A DNA stretch of 64,000 bases from Hyphomicrobium sp. Its GTDB lineage: Bacteria; Pseudomonadota; Alphaproteobacteria; Rhizobiales; Hyphomicrobiaceae. Positions 27,113 to 35,855 of the stretch are shown here, one piece after another. The stretch lies in contig NZ_JAIELN010000016.1 in the NCBI RefSeq assembly GCF_019753045.1, positions 1 to 64,000 on the forward strand, read 5' to 3'. Made by a program: the position numbers and the translations under genes. Position 1 is the stretch's first letter. Each line of letters opens with the position of its first letter. The notes below the pieces were generated by a model that was not told the DNA's origin, did no database searches, and was given only the letters and a program-made list of their open reading frames with translations.

Positions 27113-28177
27113 TCAATCGAAGCGTGCGCCGGCCTCATTGAAGTAGCAAACGTCTTCAAGCGGAAAGCAAACATCGATTGCCTGCCCGGGCTCCAAGTTG
27201 TTGTCCCGCCACTCGGTCAAGGCAACGATCCGGCTGCCCGCCGTCTCGAGGTCGACCATCATGGATGCTCCGAGCGGCTGGAGCGATAGAATTTTCGCCG
27301 TGAACGCGAAGCCGCTCGCCGATCTGGCGCCGAGGCGCACGTTCTCCGGTCTGCATCCCACCAGCGCGGCGCGTCCGGCAGATAGAAGAACGTCTTCGCC
27401 ACTGCCGGAAAAATCCTGCCCAATGATGGGCCGTCCGATCTCCACCGCCGGCACGAGGTTCATACCTGGACTTCCGACGAAGCCAGCGACGAACGTATTC
27501 GCCGGCTTCTTGTAGACCTCCTTCGCCGTCCCGATCTGCTGGATGACACCCTCGTGCATAACGACGATACGCTGTGCCATCGTCATCGCCTCCACTTGAT
27601 CGTGGGTCACGTAGACGATTGTCTTGCGCACGTCCGCATGGAACCTGATCAGTTCCGAGCGCACGCCTTCACGCATGTTCGCGTCGAGATTTGATAACGG
27701 CTCGTCGAACAGAAAAATGCGGGGCTCACGGATGATCGCACGGCCCAGCGCAACGCGTTGGCGCTGCCCGCCGGACAACTGCTTCGGCTTCCGCTGAAGC
27801 AACGCCGAAAGCCCGAGCAAGGCCGCGACTTTCTTCACTTTGGCGTCAATGACGGCGGAAGCCTCGCCGCGCACCTTGAGTGGAAAACCTAAGTTGTGCG
27901 CGACGCTGAGATGGGGATAGAGCGCATAGCTCTGAAACACCATCGCAACGTCGCGTTCGCTTGCGCGCGTGTGCGTCACGTCCTGTCCGGAAATGACGAT
28001 TTCACCGCTCGTCACCTCCTCGAGGCCGGCAATGATCCGCATCAGCGTGGTCTTGCCGCAACCCGACGGTCCGAGCAGCACTGTGAACTCGCCGCTTCGG
28101 ATCGTTAGATCGAGTTCGGGCAAGACGACCAAATCGCCGAAGCGCTTGGTGACCTTGCGGAGGACAATGTCGGTCAT
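27113..28177 (-). CDS. ABC transporter ATPase, MalK/UgpC type
   Basis: The protein has 354 residues. It has a Walker A GPSGCGKTT near residue 36, the Q-loop FQSYALYPH, the signature LSGGQRQRVALGRA, the Walker B IFLFDEP and the switch histidine in VTHDQ. The C-terminal 120 residues form the TOBE/OB domains of sugar-importing ATPases. It should be the energising subunit for the permeases at 30428-32132. I chose ATG 28177; a TTG six codons upstream has no ribosome site either. It follows the binding-protein gene by 40 bases. Confidence 0.92.
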   Translation of the reverse strand: MTDIVLRKVTKRFGDLVVLPELDLTIRSGEFTVLLGPSGCGKTTLMRIIAGLEEVTSGEIVISGQDVTHTRASERDVAMVFQSYALYPHLSVAHNLGFPLKVRGEASAVIDAKVKKVAALLGLSALLQRKPKQLSGGQRQRVALGRAIIREPRIFLFDEPLSNLDANMREGVRSELIRFHADVRKTIVYVTHDQVEAMTMAQRIVVMHEGVIQQIGTAKEVYKKPANTFVAGFVGSPGMNLVPAVEIGRPIIGQDFSGSGEDVLLSAGRAALVGCRPENVRLGARSASGFAFTAKILSLQPLGASMMVDLETAGSRIVALTEWRDNNLEPGQAIDVCFPLEDVCYFNEAGARFD

Positions 28178-28217
28178 GGAGGTATCTTGATACAATGCAC
28201 TATCCGATGTTCTCGGC

Positions 28218-29522
28218 TCATTTCTGATACTTGAGCTGCTTCAGCAGATCATCGAGACCGCTGTGCGCGGCATTCATCGCCTCTTCCGAGTTCTTTTTGC
28301 CGACCCACGCCGCAGAGATCTGGTCATAGACAGTTCGTTGCATCTCGACATATTCCGCTAGATCGGCCGTGAGAGGCAGAAGAACCTCGGCACTCTTGAT
28401 AGGCGCCAGGAACGGATAACGCGTCAGCCATTTCGTATTGTCGTAGGCTTGCGTGCGATAGGCTCCGGGCGCACCATTTTCCAGCATGATCTCCTGGCCT
28501 TCGTCGCTCGTAACGAAGCTGATGAACTGGTAAGCCAGATCAGGCTCCTGAGCCTTGGCGCTGATGGCGATCTGGAAACCGCCGAAATAGTCGCGGCGCG
28601 GGCCATCGAGCGTCTCGCGCGGAGGCAATGCATAAGCCGCTTTGCCAACGATCTTGCTTGCGGACGGATTTTCGATGTCTGCGAAGAACGCGTACCAGTT
28701 GATGTTCATGGCCGCTTGCCCCTGCGCAAAGGCATTGGTTGCCTCGGCGTAACCCATCGCAGCAGCACCGGGTGCAGTATAGGGCTTGATCTCGAGCCAA
28801 CGATCGAGAGCCTTTTTGCCGTTACCCTCGTATGCGATCGTCGACTTGAAATCCTTGTCCCACACGAACTGGTTGGCGTTCGGCGGCATTTTGAGGCCGG
28901 CTAAGCGAACCGTCCACTCCGAATAGGCGCCGTCTTGCTCGGCAGGCATGGTCGCGACGCCGTAAACTTCGGACTCCGGCGCGTTGAGCTTGGCGGCATA
29001 GTCCCGGAATTCGTCCCATGTTTTCGGCGGCTCGGTGAGGCCCGCCTTTTCAAACAGGTCTTTTCGGTAACCGAGGACCTCGATGAAAAAATCGACCGGG
29101 GCCGCATAATGTTTGCCGTTGAAGACGTTGTAGCTATCGACAATGCCCGGGAAAAACCCGTTCCAATCGATTTTCGTCGTGGCCTTCGCCTCGAGCGGCT
29201 CGAAGGGCTGCACCCAATTGTTCTTCACGAAGATCGGCAGCCAGATGCAGTCCAGCACCATGATGTCGTATTCGTCGGAGCCGGCAGTGCCGAGCAACAC
29301 TTCTTTATTATAGGCGTCGGCGTAAGGCAGCTGATCGATCTTCACTTCAATCCCGGTGCGCTGCTTGAAAACGTCGGCAGCAGCCTTCATCGCCGATCCG
29401 TACGCTTCGCCTGTCGCGATAACGCGGACCTCTTTGGCCTCGGCAGAATTTAGCGGCGAAAACGCGAGAACGCCCGCCAGTGCAGTCACAGCCAGTTCGA
29501 TGCCCACCCGATTCCAGATCAT
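28218..29522 (-). CDS. Sugar-type ABC transporter solute-binding protein
   Basis: The protein has 434 residues. Residues 1-29 are a signal peptide ending AEAKE. The mature part is a family 1 extracellular solute-binding protein (VFKQRTGIEVKIDQLPYADAY, EYDIMVLDCIWLPIFVKNNW, PPKTWDEFRDYAAKL, GFQIAISAKAQEPDLAYQFISF). It has no lipobox and should be free in the periplasm. Aromatic residues are frequent, as in carbohydrate or polyol binders, but the ligand is not predictable. ATG 29522 has GGAGG upstream. It is divergent from the DeoR regulator gene and shares its promoter region. Confidence 0.92.
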   Translation of the reverse strand: MIWNRVGIELAVTALAGVLAFSPLNSAEAKEVRVIATGEAYGSAMKAAADVFKQRTGIEVKIDQLPYADAYNKEVLLGTAGSDEYDIMVLDCIWLPIFVKNNWVQPFEPLEAKATTKIDWNGFFPGIVDSYNVFNGKHYAAPVDFFIEVLGYRKDLFEKAGLTEPPKTWDEFRDYAAKLNAPESEVYGVATMPAEQDGAYSEWTVRLAGLKMPPNANQFVWDKDFKSTIAYEGNGKKALDRWLEIKPYTAPGAAAMGYAEATNAFAQGQAAMNINWYAFFADIENPSASKIVGKAAYALPPRETLDGPRRDYFGGFQIAISAKAQEPDLAYQFISFVTSDEGQEIMLENGAPGAYRTQAYDNTKWLTRYPFLAPIKSAEVLLPLTADLAEYVEMQRTVYDQISAAWVGKKNSEEAMNAAHSGLDDLLKQLKYQK

Positions 29523-29579
29523 GGTTTTTCAGTCCTCCGTTGCCGAAATCTGCGCCCCGAGACGACAGATTAATGGCAA

Positions 29580-29618
29580 TCAATCACAAAACGCAATAGA
29601 ATGATTGTTAGTGATTGA
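29580..29618. promoter_or_regulatory. Inverted-repeat operator candidate for the DeoR regulator
   Basis: TCAATCAC at 29580-29587 and GTGATTGA at 29611-29618 are a perfect inverted pair separated by 23 bases, with a further ATGATTGTT copy between them. The site lies between the divergent binding-protein and DeoR genes. DeoR-family proteins commonly bind such spaced repeats near their own promoter. Confidence 0.5.
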
Positions 29619-29649
29619 CTTTCTGGCACCGAATGAGTGTCTTTTCATC

Positions 29650-30423
29650 ATGAGATCCGAAAAGCGAAATCCCTCCGGACGACGAGCAGAACTCCGGCGA
29701 CTGATGCTGGCTCGTGAAACCGTATCGGTGGAAGAGCTTTGCGAAATGCTGTCCGCGTCGCCCGCCACGATTCGGCGCGATCTCGCAGCACTCGAAGCCA
29801 ACGGTGAACTGTCCCGAACCCACGGCGGCGCAGCGCTTCAAGACGTTCGCATGGCCGATCAGGATTTTGCCCAGCGCGAATTGCAGGACGTCGATGAAAA
29901 GCAGCGCATTGCTGATGTCGTTATCCGCCTGATCCCACCCAAAAGTACGGTCTTCATGAATGATGGCTCCACGATCATGGCGGTCGCAAGAGCCATCGTG
30001 TCCGCTGGATCGGAGTTGTTCGTCGCGACGCCGGCCGTGAATGTTGCAACGAAGCTCGCGGAAAATCGCGCCGTCACCTCATGTCTGCTCGGCGGCTTCG
30101 TCCGAACGACGTCGCTTGCAACAAGCGGACACTTCACAGAGGCAATGACCGCTCAAATCAACGCGGACTTCGCCATCATCTCGGCGGACGCCGTGAGCGT
30201 CGAATGCGGACTGGCGTTCGCCGATCCTCACGACGCGGGGCTCGCGCAGAAAATGATGAGCCAGTCCAAAACGACAATCGTCGTGGCGACGGCTCGTAAA
30301 CTGAATGCCCGCGAGCGCGTAACGGCGGTTCCGTTGTCAAAAATTTCCAAACTCATCACCGGACCATCGGCATCAGTTCGCGAACTGGTCGCCGCCGGAC
30401 TGCGCGTCATCGAGGCCAAGTAA
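29650..30423 (+). CDS. DeoR/GlpR-family transcription repressor
   Basis: The protein has 257 residues from ATG 29650; a TTG at 29605 is possible but adds unlike sequence. The N-terminal winged helix has the family signature (VSVEELCEMLSASPATIRRDLAALEANGELSRTHGGA). The DeoR sensor domain follows, with DGSTIMAVARAI and the SADAVS segment. Members bind phosphorylated sugars or polyols. It lies 4 bases before the first permease gene, so it heads the transport and catabolic operon and probably represses both that operon and the divergent binding-protein operon. Confidence 0.9.
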   Translation: MRSEKRNPSGRRAELRRLMLARETVSVEELCEMLSASPATIRRDLAALEANGELSRTHGGAALQDVRMADQDFAQRELQDVDEKQRIADVVIRLIPPKSTVFMNDGSTIMAVARAIVSAGSELFVATPAVNVATKLAENRAVTSCLLGGFVRTTSLATSGHFTEAMTAQINADFAIISADAVSVECGLAFADPHDAGLAQKMMSQSKTTIVVATARKLNARERVTAVPLSKISKLITGPSASVRELVAAGLRVIEAK

Positions 30424-30427
30424 CGCC

Positions 30428-31312
30428 ATGTCGAGGCCGGCAATCAAACAATCAAAAGACGCGTGGAAAGGAATGGCGTTCTTGGCGCCGGCACTCCTTT
30501 TCATTACCGCGCTCACCATTTACCCCCTCTTCTATTCTCTTTGGGCGAGCTTTACCGACCTCCGGCTGACAAGTCCCGTTTGGCGTTATGTCGGATTTGA
30601 AACGTACTGGCTCTCGCTCACAAACGATATTTTTCGACACTCGCTGGTGGTCACCGCCTTCTTTCTAGTCACGGCGGTCAGCCTCGAGTTCCTGGTCGGC
30701 TTCGCACTGGCCCTATCCTTCAGACAGATGCGCGGCCAGCACCCGATCATGCGCGCGCTGCTGATGCTTCCCGTCATGGCAACGCCCGTGAGCGTTGGCC
30801 TGATTTGGAAGCTGATGCTCAACAGCGATTTCGGCATCATCGTGCATGCGGGTTCGGTGCTTGGGCTCGGCGACGTGCACTGGCTCTCGGACACGATGAT
30901 GGCGGTCGTCTCGATCATTGTCATGGACGTCTGGCAATGGACGCCCTTCATGTTCCTGATCCTTTTGGCGGGTCTCGAAGGGCTTCCCGCAGACTTGTTC
31001 GAAGCTGCTGAGATCGATGGAGCGAAACGCCGGCACGTACTCTTCGGCATCACGCTCCCGCTGATGGCTCCGATCATCGCCGTCGCCCTGGTATTCCGTC
31101 TCATGTTCGCGATCGCGACCTTCGACAGCGTATTTGTGCTGACCAAGGGCGGCCCCGCGCTGTCGACGGACCTCATCACACTCTTCATTCAGCGCGAAGG
31201 ACTTATGAACCTCAACGTTGCATCCGCCTCGGCCGCTTCCTTTTTGGTCCTGATCATCGCGTTTGTCGTGATCAGGGTACTGTTCAAGAAAGGCTTCGCC
31301 GGTGCGCACTAA
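30428..31312 (+). CDS. ABC sugar permease, MalF type
   Basis: The protein has 294 residues with six membrane helices. The cytoplasmic EAA loop that docks on the ATPase is clear: FEAAEIDGAKRRHVLFGITLPLM. It belongs to the MalF/UgpA group without the extra periplasmic loop of E. coli MalF. It would pair with the next permease to form the channel, using the binding protein and ATPase encoded divergently. It starts 4 bases after the regulator stop and ends overlapping the next gene by 11 bases, so the cistrons are coupled. Confidence 0.92.
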   Translation: MSRPAIKQSKDAWKGMAFLAPALLFITALTIYPLFYSLWASFTDLRLTSPVWRYVGFETYWLSLTNDIFRHSLVVTAFFLVTAVSLEFLVGFALALSFRQMRGQHPIMRALLMLPVMATPVSVGLIWKLMLNSDFGIIVHAGSVLGLGDVHWLSDTMMAVVSIIVMDVWQWTPFMFLILLAGLEGLPADLFEAAEIDGAKRRHVLFGITLPLMAPIIAVALVFRLMFAIATFDSVFVLTKGGPALSTDLITLFIQREGLMNLNVASASAASFLVLIIAFVVIRVLFKKGFAGAH

Positions 31313-32132
31313 AAGCAAGCTCGGTGCCGAGTGGCTGATGATTGCGGCCAACGTCATGCTCGTGGCGCTGTTTATATTCCCGCTCGCATGGATGGTTCTG
31401 GGCTCGTTCAAGTCCGATGCCGATCTGCTGTCCCCGAGCCCGGTATGGTTCTTCAGTCCGACCTTGGATCACTGGCGATTCATCCTGTCCAACTGGGATG
31501 TCGAACGCCATCTCACCAATAGTGTCATTGTGAGCCTCGCAACGACGTTTCTCACCTTGGCACTCGCGTTGCCGGCAGCATACGGGCTCTCCCGCTTTCC
31601 GGTCTGGCGCAAGGATGCCATTACTTACAATCTGCTCAGCCTCAAGATGATCCCACCGATCGCATCGATCGTGCCGTTGTTCGTCCTCCTGAGACAGGTC
31701 GGGTTGTACGACACGTATCTGGTGCTGATCCTTCTCAACACGTCGTTTCAACTGCCATTCGCCATCTTGGTCATGAAGTCCTTCGTCGACGAAATTCCCC
31801 GCGAGATCGACGAAGCGGCGAGCGTCGACGGGTGCAGCCCGCTCGGCGTTCTTTGGCGCACGATCCTGCCGCTATCGGTTTCAGGGCTCGTCTGCATCGG
31901 CCTGTTCGTCTTCATATTCACTTGGAACGAATTTCTTATCGCGAACACGATGGTTGGCGGCAAGCTGCGGCCCCTGCCGCCGGTGGTGGGGCTCGCCCTC
32001 ACCCATCGCGGCATTCTCTGGGGACCCGCACTGGCGCTCGGCACAGTCGTCCTGGTTCCCGTCTTTTTTCTTGCATTCTCCCTGTCGCGTTACATGGCGC
32101 GCGGTTTGACTTTTGGCGCGGTGAAGGGATGA
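31302..32132 (+). CDS. ABC sugar permease, MalG type
   Basis: The protein has 276 residues, six membrane helices, and the EAA loop IDEAASVDGCSPLGVLWRTILPL. It is the MalG/UgpE partner of the upstream permease. The start is GTG 31302, inside the end of the previous gene. Its stop overlaps the start of the kinase gene (ATGA), which ties transport to intracellular phosphorylation. The charged N-terminus RTKSKLG is followed by the first helix at about residue 10. Confidence 0.92.
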   Translation: MRTKSKLGAEWLMIAANVMLVALFIFPLAWMVLGSFKSDADLLSPSPVWFFSPTLDHWRFILSNWDVERHLTNSVIVSLATTFLTLALALPAAYGLSRFPVWRKDAITYNLLSLKMIPPIASIVPLFVLLRQVGLYDTYLVLILLNTSFQLPFAILVMKSFVDEIPREIDEAASVDGCSPLGVLWRTILPLSVSGLVCIGLFVFIFTWNEFLIANTMVGGKLRPLPPVVGLALTHRGILWGPALALGTVVLVPVFFLAFSLSRYMARGLTFGAVKG

Positions 32133-32941
32133 GCGAAATCGAAATGTTAGAAGCGCTGCCGCTCTGGTCGGCACCGCCGCGTATTGTGCCGATTGCAGGA
32201 GGCCGCACGAACCGGAACTTCGCGGTTCACGACGGCGAACGCTCGTACTTTGCGCGCATCGGCGAAGACTTGCCGCATCACAGGATCGACCGGCAGATAG
32301 AGCGTCAGGCCGTGACGCTTGCGGCCGCCGAAGAGATAACGCCGCCACTCGTCTATGCTCGCGATGGGCTGCTCGTAACCGGCTTCATCGACGGCACGAC
32401 ACTTCACAAGCATCTATTCGAGGATCGCCATCTCGAGGCGATCGCGGCACTGCTGCGTCGCCTGCACCAGATCCCCGCCGAAAGTCTGCCGGCGTTCTCG
32501 CCGACGGATTCAGCATTGTCCTATCTCGACATGCTTCCGGACGCCGCCCTCCCGATTGAACGCCAGCGCCTCGCCGCGAGGCTTTCGATGCTGCCCGCTG
32601 GCGCCCCCCTTTGCCTCGTTCATGCTGATCTCATCCCCGAAAACTTCATCGAACGCACCGGGGGCCTCCAGATCGTCGACTGGGAATACGCGGGCCGCGG
32701 CGTTCCCGAAACGGATCTGGCATCCGTCATCGCGAATTTTGACCTCGATGATCGCCAAACCTCAACACTCCTGGCCGCCTATGGCCCCTATTCATCCGGA
32801 CTACTGGCTGCAATGCGCGAAGCGTCAATCATACGCGAATATCTTTGGTGCCTCATTCAGGCGCGGCACACTGACGAGTTGGGAGATTTGATCGAATACA
32901 CGAACCTTTGCCGGCAACGCCTGCTGGAGATCGGACTATGA
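32129..32941 (+). CDS. APH/choline-kinase-like phosphotransferase
   Basis: The protein has 270 residues. The kinase fold shows a nucleotide loop (IAGGRTNRNFAV), the catalytic LVHADLIPENFI (Brenner motif variant HxDxxxxN) and the metal-binding IVDWEYAG. It belongs to the choline/ethanolamine or aminoglycoside phosphotransferase clan. In this operon it probably phosphorylates the imported compound, perhaps a polyol or amino alcohol, before oxidation by the following flavoproteins. Antibiotic resistance is unlikely given the context. Start and stop both form ATGA overlaps with neighbours. Confidence 0.85.
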   Translation: MSEIEMLEALPLWSAPPRIVPIAGGRTNRNFAVHDGERSYFARIGEDLPHHRIDRQIERQAVTLAAAEEITPPLVYARDGLLVTGFIDGTTLHKHLFEDRHLEAIAALLRRLHQIPAESLPAFSPTDSALSYLDMLPDAALPIERQRLAARLSMLPAGAPLCLVHADLIPENFIERTGGLQIVDWEYAGRGVPETDLASVIANFDLDDRQTSTLLAAYGPYSSGLLAAMREASIIREYLWCLIQARHTDELGDLIEYTNLCRQRLLEIGL

Positions 32942-34317
32942 CATCCGACTTCGACATCGTTGTGATCGGCGCTGGAGTCGTCGGCACCGCCATCGCGCGC
33001 GATCTTTCACGATTTAAGCTCAAGGTCGCATTACTCGAAGCGCGGCCGGATTTCGGAGACGAATCGAGCAAGGGCAACTCGGCGCTGATGACGTCGGGCA
33101 TAGAGATTGCTCCCGATAGCCTGGAGTATCGTCTGGTTCAGCGTGGCTATGCCCGCTATCTCGAAGAAGCACCGGCTCTCGGTTTGCCGATGCGCAAAGT
33201 CGGCGCTCTGACCCTCGCCTGGAGCGATGAGCAGTGCGCGATCCTCGAAGAAGAGTTCGAGCGAGTTCGCGCACTTGGGCACCAGGATTTTTACAGGCTG
33301 GAATCTGCCGAGATCTATAGCCGCTGGCCGAATTTCGGCCCAGGCATCCGCATGGCGTTGTGGGCTCCCGAAGAAGGGATCGCCGACCCGTTCTCGACTC
33401 CCTACGCCTATGTCCTGGACGCGGTCACGAACGGCGTCGAATTCCGTCATTCATGGCCGGTGCAATCCGTCGATCGCCTCCAGAATGGTTGGGCTCTCCA
33501 CAGTGCGGACAGGAACGTCGTTCGCGCGAGGCTGGTAATCAACGCGTCTGGCCTGCGCGCCGACATCGTCGAAGCGCTAGCGGGGTACAATGACTTTGAG
33601 ATGCGCCCCCGCCGGGGCCAATACCTGGTTCTCGATAAGGCCGCCCGCGCAATTCACGACGTGATCGCGATGCCCACACCCACTCCCAAGGGTCGCGGGA
33701 TCCTCATCTCACCAACGATTTTCGGCAACGTCATTGTCGGACCGACAGCCGAAGACGTGGACGATCGCGACGACCGCGCAACGACCGTCGACGGTATAAA
33801 GCTCCTCAAGGAAGCGATGGCGACCATGGTTCCGGGCCTCACAGCCATCCCGGTGAACACCGCCTATGCCGGCATGCGACCGGCCACGAACTACAGCGAC
33901 TATCGGATCATTCCGCGCTTCGATCACGACTGGCTCACCGTTGCGGGTATTCGCTCGACGGGCTTTTCCGGCGCGCTCGGCATCGCCGAGCACGTCATCG
34001 GGCTGATCGTTCCGCACGTCTTCGATGTCAGACCCAAAGGCAGTCTCAGTCCCGTCAGCGTGCCCGACCTATCGGAACCGTCGAACCGATTGCTGAAGAA
34101 CGGCGAGCGCAGTGGCGCCGATCCCGCCTATGCCGAGATGCTCTGCCACTGCGAGTGCATCAGCGTCGGCGAGGTCCGCGATGCCCTCGCGTCTCCCGTC
34201 CCGCCGCAGACGATCAAAGGATTGAAGCGGCGCACCCGCGCGATGTTTGGCAGATGCCAGGGCTTTTACTGCGGAGCACGCGTGCAAGCGATGTTCGACG
34301 AAAGATCGAAACCATGA
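32938..34317 (+). CDS. FAD-dependent oxidoreductase with C-terminal BFD-like [2Fe-2S] domain (GlpA-like)
   Basis: The protein has 459 residues. The N-terminal dinucleotide fold is IVVIGAGVVGTAIARDLS. The middle is a DAO-type substrate domain (EIYSRWPNF, GMRPATNYSDYRI, GIRSTGFSGALGIAEHV). The last 60 residues carry four cysteines in the BFD pattern: CHCE near the start and RCQGFYC near the end. This combination is that of GlpA, the FAD subunit of anaerobic glycerol-3-phosphate dehydrogenase, although it is shorter. It could also be compared to HcnC or opine oxidase subunits. GGAG lies eight bases before ATG 32938. The substrate is inferred to be the phosphorylated product of the upstream kinase. 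Confidence 0.85.
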   Translation: MTSDFDIVVIGAGVVGTAIARDLSRFKLKVALLEARPDFGDESSKGNSALMTSGIEIAPDSLEYRLVQRGYARYLEEAPALGLPMRKVGALTLAWSDEQCAILEEEFERVRALGHQDFYRLESAEIYSRWPNFGPGIRMALWAPEEGIADPFSTPYAYVLDAVTNGVEFRHSWPVQSVDRLQNGWALHSADRNVVRARLVINASGLRADIVEALAGYNDFEMRPRRGQYLVLDKAARAIHDVIAMPTPTPKGRGILISPTIFGNVIVGPTAEDVDDRDDRATTVDGIKLLKEAMATMVPGLTAIPVNTAYAGMRPATNYSDYRIIPRFDHDWLTVAGIRSTGFSGALGIAEHVIGLIVPHVFDVRPKGSLSPVSVPDLSEPSNRLLKNGERSGADPAYAEMLCHCECISVGEVRDALASPVPPQTIKGLKRRTRAMFGRCQGFYCGARVQAMFDERSKP

Positions 34318-35429
34318 AGGCGGCAATCGGAAATCCGCGCGTTTTGATTGTCGGCGCCGGACCTGCAGGCTTGGCGGCAGCGGCTGAACTCGCCCGTTCC
34401 GGCGTAAGCGACGTGCTCATTATCGATCGCGACGACAGCCCGGGCGGCTTGCCGCGCTTCTGTCACCATCCTGGCTTCGGACTTGAGTATGCCCGCTGGC
34501 CATATTCCGGCCCGGCGTTCGCAAAGAAGATGCTGGGACAGCTGCAAGACACCCCCGTTCGGATCAGCATGGGCACGACGTTGCTCTCGATTGAAAACGG
34601 CCCGGTGTGCGAGGTGATTGGGCCCGAGTTCGGACATGCCCAATTGGAGCCTCAGGTCGTCATCGTCGCAACAGGCATTCGCGAAGCCAATCGGGGCAAT
34701 CGCGTCGTCCCAGGTGTACGGCCGGCCCAAGGCATCCTGACCACCGGCTTGCTTCAGCAGTTGGTACATCGAAACGTCAGTCTGCCATCGTACCTGCGCC
34801 GCCTAGTGGTCGTCGGAACCGAGCACGTGTCCTTTTCCGCGATTCTGACGGCAAGGCACGCCGGCATCCGCGTCGTCGCATTGATAGGCGCCGACGAACG
34901 CGTGCAATCCTACTCGGCCGCAGGCTGGCTTGCCCGGGCGCTCGGGATCAACATTCATTTGCGAAGCGAGATCGTCTCGATTGCGGGCACCAGCGAACGC
35001 GTCGAGGCTGTGAGAGTTAGGAAAGACCGTGTCACCCGCGACATTGCTTGCGACGGCGTCCTTTTCTCAGCCGGTTGGATCCCCGAAACGGTGGCGCTGG
35101 CGAACGGGCCGATGCTGATCGACGCGATGACCAAGGGGCCAATCGTCGATCAGGCCATGCGTACGAGCATTCCCGGTGTCTTCGCCGCCGGAAACGTCCT
35201 CCGCGGGGTCGAGACGAGCGGCTTCGCGGCCCTCGAAGGGAAGCGCGCCGGGGCCATGGCTGCCATGGCTGTTGCAGGAAAGATCCCCAGCGGACAAGCC
35301 CGCGAAACGAGAAAGATGGCCCAATCGCGCGTTCCGCAGCATTGGGATCATTCACTCCCCGAGCCGTTGGAACTTTCCGATCGGTGGCGGCCCGCCCGAT
35401 TTCGAGATGCCTACGAGCGGCAAACCTGA
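34314..35429 (+). CDS. FAD/NAD-binding oxidoreductase partner subunit (GlpB/HcnB-like)
   Basis: The protein has 371 residues. It begins VLIVGAGPAGLAAAAELARSG, followed by an FAD-type IIDRDDSPGGL. A second nucleotide fold (VVVGTEHVSFSAILTARHAGI) and a C-terminal FAD-contact motif (GVFAAGNVLRGVETSGFAALEGKRAG) complete the pyridine nucleotide-disulfide reductase fold. There is no redox-active CxxC. It overlaps the GlpA-like gene by ATGA, which suggests the two form one enzyme that passes electrons through the BFD iron-sulfur centre. It is the last gene before a strong hairpin. Confidence 0.83.
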   Translation: MKAAIGNPRVLIVGAGPAGLAAAAELARSGVSDVLIIDRDDSPGGLPRFCHHPGFGLEYARWPYSGPAFAKKMLGQLQDTPVRISMGTTLLSIENGPVCEVIGPEFGHAQLEPQVVIVATGIREANRGNRVVPGVRPAQGILTTGLLQQLVHRNVSLPSYLRRLVVVGTEHVSFSAILTARHAGIRVVALIGADERVQSYSAAGWLARALGINIHLRSEIVSIAGTSERVEAVRVRKDRVTRDIACDGVLFSAGWIPETVALANGPMLIDAMTKGPIVDQAMRTSIPGVFAAGNVLRGVETSGFAALEGKRAGAMAAMAVAGKIPSGQARETRKMAQSRVPQHWDHSLPEPLELSDRWRPARFRDAYERQT

Positions 35430-35483
35430 GGAAATTCGCCGGAAGCGGACGCTGCACACGGAAAGTCTGTGAAAATCCCGGTC

Positions 35484-35525
35484 CAACACTGCGGTTCCCC
35501 CGCAGTGTTGCATTATTGTCCTTGT
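35484..35525 (+). terminator. Strong hairpin ending the transporter-dehydrogenase operon
   Basis: CAACACTGCGG (35484-35494) pairs perfectly with CCGCAGTGTTG (35500-35510) around a five-base loop, followed by CATTATTGTCCTTG. The T-run is interrupted, but the 11-pair stem just after the last gene of the operon supports termination. Confidence 0.65.
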
Positions 35526-35581
35526 CCGCAAGCGTAGCATAAATCACTGGTACTCGGGTCGATTAAGCTCAGCGGGCCCAG

Positions 35582-35848
35582 ATGCATCCAGAAATCGTCT
35601 CCATAGTGATCGATAAGCTGCGAAAGATGAGCCCTGAAAAGGCTTCAGACTTAACCGCACAGAACGCGCAATTCACAACGCTGCGATCACTGGATCTCGA
35701 CAGCCTCGACACGTTGCAGCTCGCGATGGACATCGAGGACGCGCTCGGGATGAGCATCGAGATCGTGAACTTTCCAGATACGTTGACAATCGCGCAGCTT
35801 TCCGAGCACCTCGGCGAGATGAAAGCCGGGCTCCGTCAGTCAGCGTAG
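35582..35848 (+). CDS. Acyl carrier protein
   Basis: The protein has 88 residues with the four-helix ACP pattern. The phosphopantetheine site is Ser41 in LDLDSLDTLQLAMDIEDALGM. It lacks the fully acidic helix 2 of housekeeping AcpP and is not next to fabF or fabD, so it is a dedicated carrier rather than the fatty-acid ACP (inference). It converges with a P450 gene only 7 bases away. An ACP beside a P450 recalls BioI, which works on ACP-bound acyl chains. Two further genes of the cluster follow on the plus strand. Confidence 0.87.
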   Translation: MHPEIVSIVIDKLRKMSPEKASDLTAQNAQFTTLRSLDLDSLDTLQLAMDIEDALGMSIEIVNFPDTLTIAQLSEHLGEMKAGLRQSA

Positions 35849-35855
35849 CTTCACT

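Noticed and set aside
32129-32941. Aminoglycoside resistance phosphotransferase
   Set aside because: The motifs fit the wider kinase clan, and the gene is translationally coupled to a sugar-type transporter and dehydrogenases.
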